A stretch of 7,500 nucleotides of DNA, taken from positions 1-7,500 of the forward strand of contig CAIQCE010000289.1 of NCBI GenBank assembly GCA_903870185.1, read 5' to 3'. The position numbers and the translations under genes are program-made. Under the pieces are notes generated by a model. That model was not told where the DNA came from. It saw nothing but the letters and a program-made list of their open reading frames with translations, and did not search any database. Every line of letters begins with the position of its first letter. Position 1 is the first letter of the stretch. This document shows positions 1 through 6,008 of this stretch, piece after piece. The stretch is from an uncultured Gammaproteobacteria bacterium (GTDB lineage Bacteria > Pseudomonadota > Gammaproteobacteria > Coxiellales > Coxiellaceae).

Positions 1-603
1 GGCGGCTGCCTGCTCAGGGAAATCTAATACATTTCCCATCACCGAAAGATTCAACTGCAAATCCAATAAATGCTTCAGCAATAAACACGCTTCTTCAGGA
101 TGAGTTTCTTTTAAGCCCTTTGCTTTCAAACTCAATCGACGCAAAGGGGCTCCTGCTCCTAGCGTTTCTAAAATAGAATTCGATGAAGCCTTTAAATGAG
201 GCCCTGTAAAATCAGGATCTTCTTGAAAAGCTTTTAAACAAGCAGCGGTATAATGAGCCGCTGAAATGCCTTGCTCTTGATGAACTAGAGCCTTCACTGA
301 ATCTGGAGATAAAACGAGTGCTTCACTCGATAAAGCCGAAGTAGCTTCTCGCTGCCCACTCGACACAGGAGCTGAGGTACTCGCAAAATTTCGGGTTAGA
401 GCTAATTCCTCACTGGATAAAACTGAAGCAGCTGCTCGTTGCTCACTCGGTGCTGAGGCTTTAGAACGACGGCTAGAAACCACACCGCCTCTGACACCAT
501 GCCCGGGACGAACCGGCACAAAAGCGGCCGGAACCATTGAAGCTCTAGTGGATCTAGAGATCACGCCTAGTGCAATTCCATTCGATTGATCAGATTTTGG
601 CAA
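1..603 (-). CDS. Ser/Ala-rich repeat-containing protein of unknown function, C-terminus outside window
   Basis: I do not recognise this protein. The frame is open for 201 codons from a TTG start at 603 to the window edge, so only its N-terminal part is visible. TTG was chosen because a GAGGA Shine-Dalgarno (complement of 611-615) lies 7 nt upstream and an in-frame TAG lies at 643-645. The first ATG (535-537, codon 23) would also be possible but has no comparable context. Residues 1-48 are basic and Gly/Ser-rich, with no signal peptide or membrane segment. Residues 50-69 and 77-98 are an imperfect direct repeat (SAP..S.QR.A.S.LSSE.L.L) differing by a two-residue indel. From about residue 100 the sequence becomes ordinary, with Leu-rich, helix-like stretches (for example CLLLKHLLDLQLNL, 173-186). 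A disordered N-terminus ahead of a helical domain fits a cytoplasmic or secreted host-interaction protein, but that is speculation. Confidence 0.7.
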   Translation of the reverse strand, partial: MPKSDQSNGIALGVISRSTRASMVPAAFVPVRPGHGVRGGVVSSRRSKASAPSEQRAAASVLSSEELALTRNFASTSAPVSSGQREATSALSSEALVLSPDSVKALVHQEQGISAAHYTAACLKAFQEDPDFTGPHLKASSNSILETLGAGAPLRRLSLKAKGLKETHPEEACLLLKHLLDLQLNLSVMGNVLDFPEQAAA

Positions 604-610
604 GGGCTTA

Positions 611-615
611 TCCTC
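611..615 (-). promoter_or_regulatory. Ribosome binding site deciding a TTG start
   Basis: On the minus strand GAGGA stands 7 nt before the TTG at 603. It is the strongest Shine-Dalgarno match near the start of the left-edge gene, and it is the reason for choosing TTG rather than the internal ATG at codon 23. Confidence 0.55.
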
Positions 616-729
616 GAATCTAAAAGATAAAATTAAATTTTGCTAGTTTACCCTTAATAGCGAATCAAAAACACAATCAATTTATCGGTGCAGGGTTCTT
701 GTAGAAGGCTAAAGTTTTAAGTGTCGAAA

Positions 730-861
730 TTAATGAATTTCCTTATGCTTCAATTTAAAATATTTTCCGCAAAAGGCTAAGGCAATTTTGAGGGTTTTAT
801 GACCCGCATTCTTTTCTAAATTCGCGAGATAAGTCTTTTGAGCAATCTGGTTCATTGCCAT
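730..861 (-). CDS. Possible 43-aa HTH (XRE-like) mini-protein or gene remnant
   Basis: This short frame starts at ATG 859-861 and ends at TAA 730-732. A GAAGG motif stands 7 nt before the ATG, a plausible ribosome binding site; a second in-frame ATG follows at codon 3. The product reads as an amphipathic, Lys-rich peptide. Its stretch QKTYLANLEKN, followed by KTLKIALAF, resembles the recognition-helix and following-helix pattern of XRE/Cro-type HTH proteins (..YLS.LE....TL..IA.AL). That is only the second half of such a domain, because a complete one needs about 55-60 residues. The frame stays open upstream of the ATG for another 22 codons to a TGA in the loop of the neighbouring palindrome. 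It may therefore be a truncated regulator gene rather than a functional one. The resemblance is by eye and weak. Confidence 0.3.
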   Translation of the reverse strand: MAMNQIAQKTYLANLEKNAGHKTLKIALAFCGKYFKLKHKEIH

Positions 862-910
862 TTTGGCACCTTCAGCCAGTTTTGGATTTATCCGTATTTG
901 TAATGCCGTT

Positions 911-935
911 GTCCTCTGGCTTGATCAGAGGATCC
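911..935. repeat. Palindromic dispersed-type repeat (GTCCTC...GAGGATCC)
   Basis: 912-919 pairs with 925-932: seven Watson-Crick pairs (TCCTCTG with CAGAGGA) plus a closing G-T wobble, around a CTTGA loop. The arrangement GTC-CTC-x-GG-CTTGA-CC-x-GAG-GATCC matches, from memory, a palindromic intergenic repeat common in several proteobacterial genomes (core CCTCGGG-CTTGA-CCCGAGG followed by ATCC). Relative to that core, the 917/927 pair is T-A instead of G-C, so the stem is preserved. There is no T-run after it on either strand, so it is not a standard intrinsic terminator. Whether it recurs in this genome cannot be seen here. Confidence 0.5.
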
Positions 936-956
936 AAGAGATGCTAGGAAAAATGT

Positions 957-993
957 AAAAAAGAATAGATCCCGCTAAACCAAGGGGTAACGG
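957..993 (-). terminator. Weak candidate terminator downstream of xseA
   Basis: Just after the xseA stop, the minus strand has CCGTTA (988-993) able to pair with TAGCGG (972-977), including one T-G wobble, around a 10-nt loop. A run of six T (957-962) follows, but 9 nt beyond the stem, which is farther than in a good intrinsic terminator. The position is right and the structure poor. Confidence 0.25.
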
Positions 994-995
994 TC

Positions 996-2189
996 TCATA
1001 CAATCTCAGCTTGAATTTTACCTGTTGAGAATTGCACCTCAATTAAATCGCCTTTTTTCAGTTCATTTGCGTTACGAATAAATTCTTCATGACCTACTTT
1101 AGTGATCAAGGCATAACCTCGTTTTAAAGTATTAAGGGGGCTAATCGCATCGAGGTGCGAAATAGAAGTTTGTAATTTTAGCCGAAGTTTTTGTAAGTAA
1201 TTTCTCATGCTTAAGTTCAAACGTTGTTCAAGTAAATCTAAGGATTGCGCTTGTTCTTCCAATTGCTGGCGAGGATGAGTCAAGCGTTTTTCTAAATTTT
1301 TAAGCTCCGATTGGGAGTGACGTATACAAGAATGTATTAAGTTTACTAATCGTTGTTGAAACTGAACTAAATGTTTTTGATAATCATTTGCGTTGGGAGT
1401 TACCAATTCAGCTGCTGCTGAGGGAGTAGGTGCTCGACAATCGGCCACAAAATCAGCAATTGTGAAATCCACTTCATGCCCAATGCCTGTGACGATGGGA
1501 ATCTCACTATTGAAAATAGCATAGGCTAGTTTTTCATTATTAAAGCACCAAAGGTCTTCTAAGGAGCCGCCTCCTCGAGTTAAAATTAAGACCTCACATT
1601 CTTTTCTTTCATTGGCTATTTCAATGGCCTCAATTAATTGAGAGGCTGCTCGTTCTCCTTGAACTTGAGCGGGATAGATAATAATCGGTATAGCAGAAAA
1701 TCGGCGTTTTAATATGTGTAAAACATCTCGAACGGCGGCCCCTGTTGAAGAAGTAATAATACCAATTTTTTGTGGAAATGAGGGCAGTGGTTTTTTATGA
1801 GTTTCTAGAAATAAGCCCGCTTCATTCAAGCGTTTTTTAAGTAGCTCAAATTCTCGTTGTAGCAAACCTTCTCCAGCGAGTTCGCAATCTGTCACAATCA
1901 GTTGATAATCACCGCGAGGCTCGTAGAGACTGACCGCTGCTCGAACCAATATCAGCATTCCATTTTCTAAATTTATTTTATTGCGTTGACGGTGCATTTT
2001 GAAAAATGCGCAACGTACTTGAGCATTGGAATCTTTAAGTGAGAAATAACAATGCCCTGAGCTAGGTTGAGAAAGATTTGAAATTTCCCCTTCAATTAAT
2101 ATTTCACCTAAACCTTGTTCCAGTAATGCTCGAGCATAGGCATTGAGTTCTGAAACAGAGAGTATGGGTTGAGTTTGATCATGATTCAT
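996..2189 (-). CDS. xseA: Exodeoxyribonuclease VII large subunit
   Basis: XseA is the catalytic subunit of exonuclease VII. With several copies of the small subunit XseB it degrades single-stranded DNA from either end into short oligonucleotides, in mismatch repair and damage clearance in the cytoplasm. The 397-aa product has the N-terminal OB-fold (about 8-105, with LSVSELN, EGEISN and GHCYFSLKD), then the nuclease domain (about 115-265). The residues known to be critical in the E. coli enzyme occur at the same numbers: D155, R205 (in TRGGGSLEDLW), H238 and D241 (in GIGHEVD). A helical, coiled-coil-like stretch (about 270-345) and the conserved tail SPLNTLKRGYA (350-360) follow. The protein is about 60 residues shorter than E. 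coli XseA (about 456), mostly in the helical region that binds XseB. Its ATG overlaps the pabB stop as ATGA, implying translational coupling. No xseB is visible here. Confidence 0.97.
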   Translation of the reverse strand: MNHDQTQPILSVSELNAYARALLEQGLGEILIEGEISNLSQPSSGHCYFSLKDSNAQVRCAFFKMHRQRNKINLENGMLILVRAAVSLYEPRGDYQLIVTDCELAGEGLLQREFELLKKRLNEAGLFLETHKKPLPSFPQKIGIITSSTGAAVRDVLHILKRRFSAIPIIIYPAQVQGERAASQLIEAIEIANERKECEVLILTRGGGSLEDLWCFNNEKLAYAIFNSEIPIVTGIGHEVDFTIADFVADCRAPTPSAAAELVTPNANDYQKHLVQFQQRLVNLIHSCIRHSQSELKNLEKRLTHPRQQLEEQAQSLDLLEQRLNLSMRNYLQKLRLKLQTSISHLDAISPLNTLKRGYALITKVGHEEFIRNANELKKGDLIEVQFSTGKIQAEIV

Positions 2190-3484
2190 AATGTTCTCAG
2201 TAGATTATTAATTTTAAGTAAGCATTCTTGGTATTCACTGTTGCAATCAGAGTCGGCCACAATAGCACCACCTGCATAAGCATATAAATTAGAATTTTCA
2301 GCGATTAAGCTTCGAATAGCAATATTGCTATCCATCTTGCCATCCACTGAGAAATAACAGAGACTGCCGCAATAGAGAGATCGAGCCTGAGCCTCATGAT
2401 TTTCAATGATATTCATTGCGCTAATTTTGGGGGCGCCTGTGATTGAACCCCCGGGAAAACAAGCTTTAAATAAATCGATGGCATCCAAATCAGGTTTGAG
2501 TCGTGCGGTGATAGAGCTGACTAAGTGGTGTACATTGCTGAAACTTTGAAGCTCAAATAATTGGGGTACTTGTATGGAGCCCGGTATCGAGCAGCGTCCC
2601 AGATCATTTCTTAATAGATCGACAATCATAAGATTTTCGGCTCGATCTTTAACGCTATTTTTTAATGCCAAGGCAGATTGTTGATCGAGAATAAAATCGG
2701 AATAGCGGGCGGATGTTCCTTTAATGGGTTGGGTCAGTATGGTGCCATTAGTAACCTGTAGAAATCGTTCAGGCGATAGACTTAAAAAAGCACCTTGAGG
2801 CAAACTCATAAACGCGGAAAATGGGGCGGGGCTTTTTTCTCGAAGTTTCATATAAGCTGAAAAAATTGAGCCAGTGTAATGTGCCTTGAATCGTTGGGAT
2901 AAATTAACCTGATAGCAGTCACCTTGAGTGATATGTTCTTGAATAGCATTAAAGGCTTTTTGATAAGACTCAAAACTCATTTCATTTTCGAATGGATGGG
3001 CGAGATTAAAGGGGGTGGGTTCAGGTTCTTGAGAGTCTATTAATTTTAATACAGCTTCGATGTCCGCTGTATCGTGAGATCGATGGATTAAGTAAGTTTT
3101 TTTAAGCTCGTGATCGGAGATTAAACTCCATTCATAAAAGCCTATCGTGGCGATGGGCAAGGGAATGTCTCGAGGTAGTCGATCATTTAAATTCTCTAAC
3201 ATCCTGCCGGCGTCATAACTGAAATACCCCATTGCCCCAAAAGTGAAAGGGACTTCAATTTTAGGTTGGGTCGTCTTATATTTTTGAAGCATAGATTGAA
3301 TTTGATTCAATACCTCCAAACTTTGGGATTCGAATATTTGAACGGGTTCGGCTACCATAATATCGAAACGCCCACGTTCTTGATAAGGACGGCAACTGTC
3401 TAACCAAATGGAATAGGGGCGATGAGAGAGCGGCTTAAAATAGACACTGGAATCTGCTTGATAGAGTAGGTCGATGATTTGCAT
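2186..3484 (-). CDS. pabB: Aminodeoxychorismate synthase component I
   Basis: PabB converts chorismate, with ammonia supplied by the glutaminase PabA, into 4-amino-4-deoxychorismate, the precursor of p-aminobenzoate for folate. The 432-aa length is usual for free-standing PabB. The N-terminal domain (1-about 150) is the variable anthranilate-synthase-I-like region. The chorismate-binding domain (about 170-430) shows GDCYQVNLSQRF (188-199), PIKGT (253-257), DRAENLMIVDLLRNDLGR (280-297), PGGSITGAPK (344-353), YCGSLCYF (371-378) and GGAIVADSD with EYQECLLK (405-424). The lysine in PIKGT (K255) is diagnostic: PabB uses it to attack chorismate, whereas TrpE has PIAGT. The pathway partners pabA and pabC are not in the window. 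The stop overlaps the xseA start by 4 nt, so pabB is the first gene of a two-gene unit. Its ribosome binding site is poor (an AGG only 2 nt before ATG 3482-3484). Confidence 0.95.
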   Translation of the reverse strand: MQIIDLLYQADSSVYFKPLSHRPYSIWLDSCRPYQERGRFDIMVAEPVQIFESQSLEVLNQIQSMLQKYKTTQPKIEVPFTFGAMGYFSYDAGRMLENLNDRLPRDIPLPIATIGFYEWSLISDHELKKTYLIHRSHDTADIEAVLKLIDSQEPEPTPFNLAHPFENEMSFESYQKAFNAIQEHITQGDCYQVNLSQRFKAHYTGSIFSAYMKLREKSPAPFSAFMSLPQGAFLSLSPERFLQVTNGTILTQPIKGTSARYSDFILDQQSALALKNSVKDRAENLMIVDLLRNDLGRCSIPGSIQVPQLFELQSFSNVHHLVSSITARLKPDLDAIDLFKACFPGGSITGAPKISAMNIIENHEAQARSLYCGSLCYFSVDGKMDSNIAIRSLIAENSNLYAYAGGAIVADSDCNSEYQECLLKINNLLRTL

Positions 3485-3546
3485 GACCTATCTTTGCGAT
3501 CTATCTTCAATTTGTCAATCTTCATGGCTTAAGGTTAGAATGCACG
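3485..3546. promoter_or_regulatory. Divergent promoter region between pabB and tsaB
   Basis: Only 62 bp separate the divergent pabB and tsaB starts, so both promoters must lie here or reach into the coding regions. On the plus strand TTGTCA (3512-3517), an 18-bp spacer and TAGAAT (3536-3541) make a reasonable sigma-70 promoter. Its -10 box ends 5 nt before the tsaB ATG, so the transcript would begin at or next to the start codon, nearly leaderless. I find no equally good pair for pabB. Confidence 0.4.
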
Positions 3547-4224
3547 ATGCCACGAATTTTAGCTCTAGATTCAGCCACCGAAATTTGCTCAGTTGCTCTG
3601 ATGGATGGGGCTCGAGAGAAAATCACTCTTGAGGCCTTTGTCCCTCAGCGGCAAGCCGAGTGTATTTTGCCAATGGTCGATCAGGTACTCACCGAGGCAG
3701 GTTTACTATTGAGCCAATTAGATGCGATTGCTTTTGGCCAAGGCCCCGGTAGTTTTATCGGTTTGAGAGTCGCGTCTAGTGTGGCTCAGGGTTTGGCATT
3801 TGGCGCCGATCTTCCTGTTATTTCAATCTCCAGTCTTCAAGCCTTGGCTCAAAATGCTTATGAAAAATATTCAGTTCCGTCAGTCATGCCCGCCATAGAT
3901 GCTCGCATGCAGGCCATCTATTGGGGTTATTATCAATTAAGTGAAGAAGGGCTGATGGAGGCTACGATTCAAGATTCCTTGTCAGCTCCAGCCGAGGTTA
4001 ATTGCCCTGGCATTGAATCTTTACTGGCTGCGGGTAATGGATGGAGAGTTTATGAGAATCAGTTCAGAGCCACTTTGATCGCACAATGCTTAACGATTGA
4101 TCCTGATCTAAGTCCATTAGCGAGTGCGATGTTGCCTATCGCGCTGGAGCGTTGGAAGCAGCAACAATATAGTAAGGCTGAGGAAGTGGAGCCTACCTAT
4201 ATTCGCAATCGTGTAACGGACTAG
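3547..4224 (+). CDS. tsaB: tRNA N6-threonylcarbamoyladenosine biosynthesis protein TsaB
   Basis: TsaB (formerly YeaZ) is a non-catalytic ASKHA-fold partner of TsaD. With TsaE they transfer threonylcarbamoyl from TsaC's product to A37 of ANN-decoding tRNAs (t6A), a normally essential cytoplasmic reaction. The 225-aa length fits (E. coli about 231). Visible signatures are the N-terminal ILALDSATEICSVAL (4-18), ILPMVDQVL (40-48, usually preceded by H.QR), GQGPGSFIGLR (64-74), AQGLAFG (80-86), IDARM (117-121) and the C-terminal EPTYIRN (215-221). The position after GSF is usually Thr and is Ile here. The ATG at 3547 starts directly at the conserved N-terminus, so it is secure although only a distant AAGG (3531-3534) precedes it. 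The gene is divergent from pabB and lies 83 bp before the secretion locus. Confidence 0.95.
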   Translation: MPRILALDSATEICSVALMDGAREKITLEAFVPQRQAECILPMVDQVLTEAGLLLSQLDAIAFGQGPGSFIGLRVASSVAQGLAFGADLPVISISSLQALAQNAYEKYSVPSVMPAIDARMQAIYWGYYQLSEEGLMEATIQDSLSAPAEVNCPGIESLLAAGNGWRVYENQFRATLIAQCLTIDPDLSPLASAMLPIALERWKQQQYSKAEEVEPTYIRNRVTD

Positions 4225-4264
4225 AATGAAATTTTTTAATTATGTGTTAGACTCTTAAGTTGTT

Positions 4265-4276
4265 TGTCTGCAGACA
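4265..4276. repeat. Perfect 12-bp palindrome upstream of the secretion locus
   Basis: TGTCTGCAGACA is a perfect dyad in the 83-bp gap between tsaB and the TpsB gene, ending 31 bp before its GTG start. No T-run follows, so it is unlikely to be a terminator; it could be an operator half-site pair or chance. The surrounding gap (4225-4307) is AT-rich, and I cannot identify a convincing -35/-10 pair, so the secretion genes might also be read from the tsaB promoter. Confidence 0.3.
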
Positions 4277-4295
4277 GGGTTAAAGGAATTTATTA

Positions 4296-4302
4296 AGAGG
4301 AG
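4296..4302 (+). promoter_or_regulatory. Ribosome binding site for a GTG start
   Basis: AGAGGAG lies 5 nt before GTG 4308-4310. This strong site fixes the GTG as the start. The next Met in the frame is residue 181, far inside the protein, and starting later would lose the signal peptide. Confidence 0.75.
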
Positions 4303-4307
4303 CTGTT

Positions 4308-5996
4308 GTGAATAGGAATTTAATTGCGTTGACAGGTTTTGCTATTGTCTTTGGATCTTCAAGTTTAGCTCAAGCAACTACTTCAGTGCCTGCTGATTTG
4401 AACTCTGCCGCGGTTGCTGGACAAATTAATGCCAATATTCAAGCTGCTTCACCGCAGAAAGTCGGTGTGAAACAAGCCGCTTTCACCTGTGCTAAACCCC
4501 CTCAGTTTTCAAGTACCGGTCAAGGTCATTTTATCGTTAGATCTATTTACCTTTCAGGAGGAGATGCTCCTATCCCTGCTTGTGCTAGAAGTTTACTAGA
4601 ATCGGTCGTTGGAAAATCCATTGATTTCCAAGGGCTTCAAGCCTTAGCGGGTCAGCTGGAAGATCGATATCGAGAGTCTGGTTATCTTCTAAATCAAGTT
4701 ATTATTCCGCCCCAGCGAATCAACATCAAGGATGGAGCCGTGCAGTTTAAAGCGATTGATGGTCATATCAGTCGAGTGGAGTTGAGTGGAGATTCTCCAC
4801 AAGGTGCTAAAAAACAATTATTACGTTATTTGGCAGGCATTCAAAATATGTCAGCTTTTGATTTTAAAATGGCAGAGCGTTATTTGTTATTAGCTAATGA
4901 TATCCCTGGTTTGCAGGTGAAGGGTAATCTTAGGGCTGACCCTATAAATCCAGGTGCCTCTATTATGGATGTAACGGTTAAGCGAAAAGCGGTGCAAGGA
5001 GTTTTGAACTTTAATAATCGTGGCAGCCAAAATGTCGGGCCCAAGCAACTTTTAGCTCAAGTAGGGGTTAATGATTTATTTGGAGCCGATCGTTTTCAAT
5101 TGACTGCAGCCACGACAGCTCCTCATGCTTCAGAATTGAGCTATCTCAATGCTAACTATGCTGTGCAATTGGGAGAAAAAGGAACGCAGATCAGTGCATC
5201 CTTTTTGAAAACTCGAACAGCGCCCAATGGATCTTATGGAAGTTTAGGGCTGGTAGGTCATTTAGAGCAATTGATGTTAGGGATCACCCAACCGATATTA
5301 CGTTCGCTGAATCATAATCTTTCTTTTGTAGCTAATTTATATCACGTACAGAATAAGAGTAGTTTTAATACGGGACCTTCATTTAATGATTTGATTACAG
5401 GCGTGCAGGGTGGTTTGAATTATAATGGCTTGAGCTGGGGTGGTTCTAATCAACTACAATCTATGTTAACTCAGGGTATACCCTTTGAAGGAGTGCATGC
5501 CAAACTGCCTTCTCGAACGAGTGCCGTTCAAGAATTCACTAAGTTTAATTTAAGCGGATCACATCTACGTTATTTAACTCAGCACACCAGTTTACTTTTC
5601 TCAGCAAACGGACAGTATTCCGGTGATTCTTTGCCGGTATCGGAACAATTAGGTTATGGAGGCAGTAGTTATGGCATGGCTTATCAACCTTCAGAATTAA
5701 CTGGAGATAAGGGTGTCATGGGCTCTATTAGCCTTCGTTATGATCTAGCACCTCCTTCTTATTTAAGTCAGTTGCAGCCGTTTGTGAGTTATGACATAGG
5801 TGAGCTTTGGGTGAATTCACCGGTTGCAGGGCAAGATATAGATACCAGTGGTTCATCGATTGGGGTAGGTTTTAATTTTGTGTTAAAGCATGGCTTACAA
5901 GCTTCAATCATGTTAGCGGCGCCACTCACCAAGGCACCTAGCGCTAATACTGATAAGGATTTAAAGTTGTTCTTTAATTTGAGTTGGTCATTTTAA
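4308..5996 (+). CDS. Two-partner secretion outer-membrane transporter TpsB (ShlB/FhaC/HecB family)
   Basis: TpsB proteins are Omp85-superfamily barrels that export one cognate TpsA exoprotein across the outer membrane. The 562-aa length is typical. The start is GTG with a strong AGAGGAG site. Residues 1-23 are a Sec signal peptide with cleavage predicted after AQA (21-23). A linker (24-73) could hold the plug helix H1. POTRA 1 is about 74-153 (GHFIVRSIYLSGG, then EDRYRESGYLLNQVIIPPQ, the POTRA_2/ShlB signature) and POTRA 2 about 154-227. A beta-barrel follows (about 230-562) and ends in LFFNLSWSF, the aromatic C-terminal signal read by the Bam complex. The L6 region reads LGYGGSSYGMAYQPSELTGDKG. 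Related proteins carry an arginine in this (V/I)RG(F/Y)- or GRGY-type motif, but here it is Met457. The only cysteines are C61 and C92. Its presumed substrate gene starts 12 nt downstream. Confidence 0.93.
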   Translation: MNRNLIALTGFAIVFGSSSLAQATTSVPADLNSAAVAGQINANIQAASPQKVGVKQAAFTCAKPPQFSSTGQGHFIVRSIYLSGGDAPIPACARSLLESVVGKSIDFQGLQALAGQLEDRYRESGYLLNQVIIPPQRINIKDGAVQFKAIDGHISRVELSGDSPQGAKKQLLRYLAGIQNMSAFDFKMAERYLLLANDIPGLQVKGNLRADPINPGASIMDVTVKRKAVQGVLNFNNRGSQNVGPKQLLAQVGVNDLFGADRFQLTAATTAPHASELSYLNANYAVQLGEKGTQISASFLKTRTAPNGSYGSLGLVGHLEQLMLGITQPILRSLNHNLSFVANLYHVQNKSSFNTGPSFNDLITGVQGGLNYNGLSWGGSNQLQSMLTQGIPFEGVHAKLPSRTSAVQEFTKFNLSGSHLRYLTQHTSLLFSANGQYSGDSLPVSEQLGYGGSSYGMAYQPSELTGDKGVMGSISLRYDLAPPSYLSQLQPFVSYDIGELWVNSPVAGQDIDTSGSSIGVGFNFVLKHGLQASIMLAAPLTKAPSANTDKDLKLFFNLSWSF

Positions 5997-5997
5997 A

Positions 5998-6004
5998 AAG
6001 GAAG
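5998..6004 (+). promoter_or_regulatory. Ribosome binding site of the tpsA-type gene
   Basis: AAGGAAG sits 4 nt before ATG 6009, inside the 12-nt gap after the TpsB stop. It supports this start and independent initiation within one tpsB-tpsA transcript. Confidence 0.7.
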
Positions 6005-6008
6005 TTAT

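Larger units (their letters stand above)
604..995. other. Intergenic region between xseA and the left-edge gene
   Basis: This 392-bp AT-rich stretch separates the xseA stop from the TTG start of the left-edge gene; both are on the minus strand. It contains a weak terminator candidate just behind xseA (957-993), a palindromic repeat (911-935) and a 43-codon HTH-like mini-ORF (730-861). The last part (604-729) should hold the promoter of the left-edge gene. On the minus strand there are TTGATT boxes followed by TATTAA or TAGCAA elements, but none combines good boxes with good spacing, so I call no promoter. I see no tRNA-like or rRNA-like sequence. Confidence 0.5.

Noticed and set aside
911..935. 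Hairpin as an intrinsic terminator of xseA
   Set aside because: No T-run follows the stem on the minus strand, and the sequence fits a dispersed palindromic repeat better.
4265..4276. Palindrome as a tsaB terminator
   Set aside because: The stem has no loop of usual size and is followed by GGGTTAAAGG rather than a T-run.
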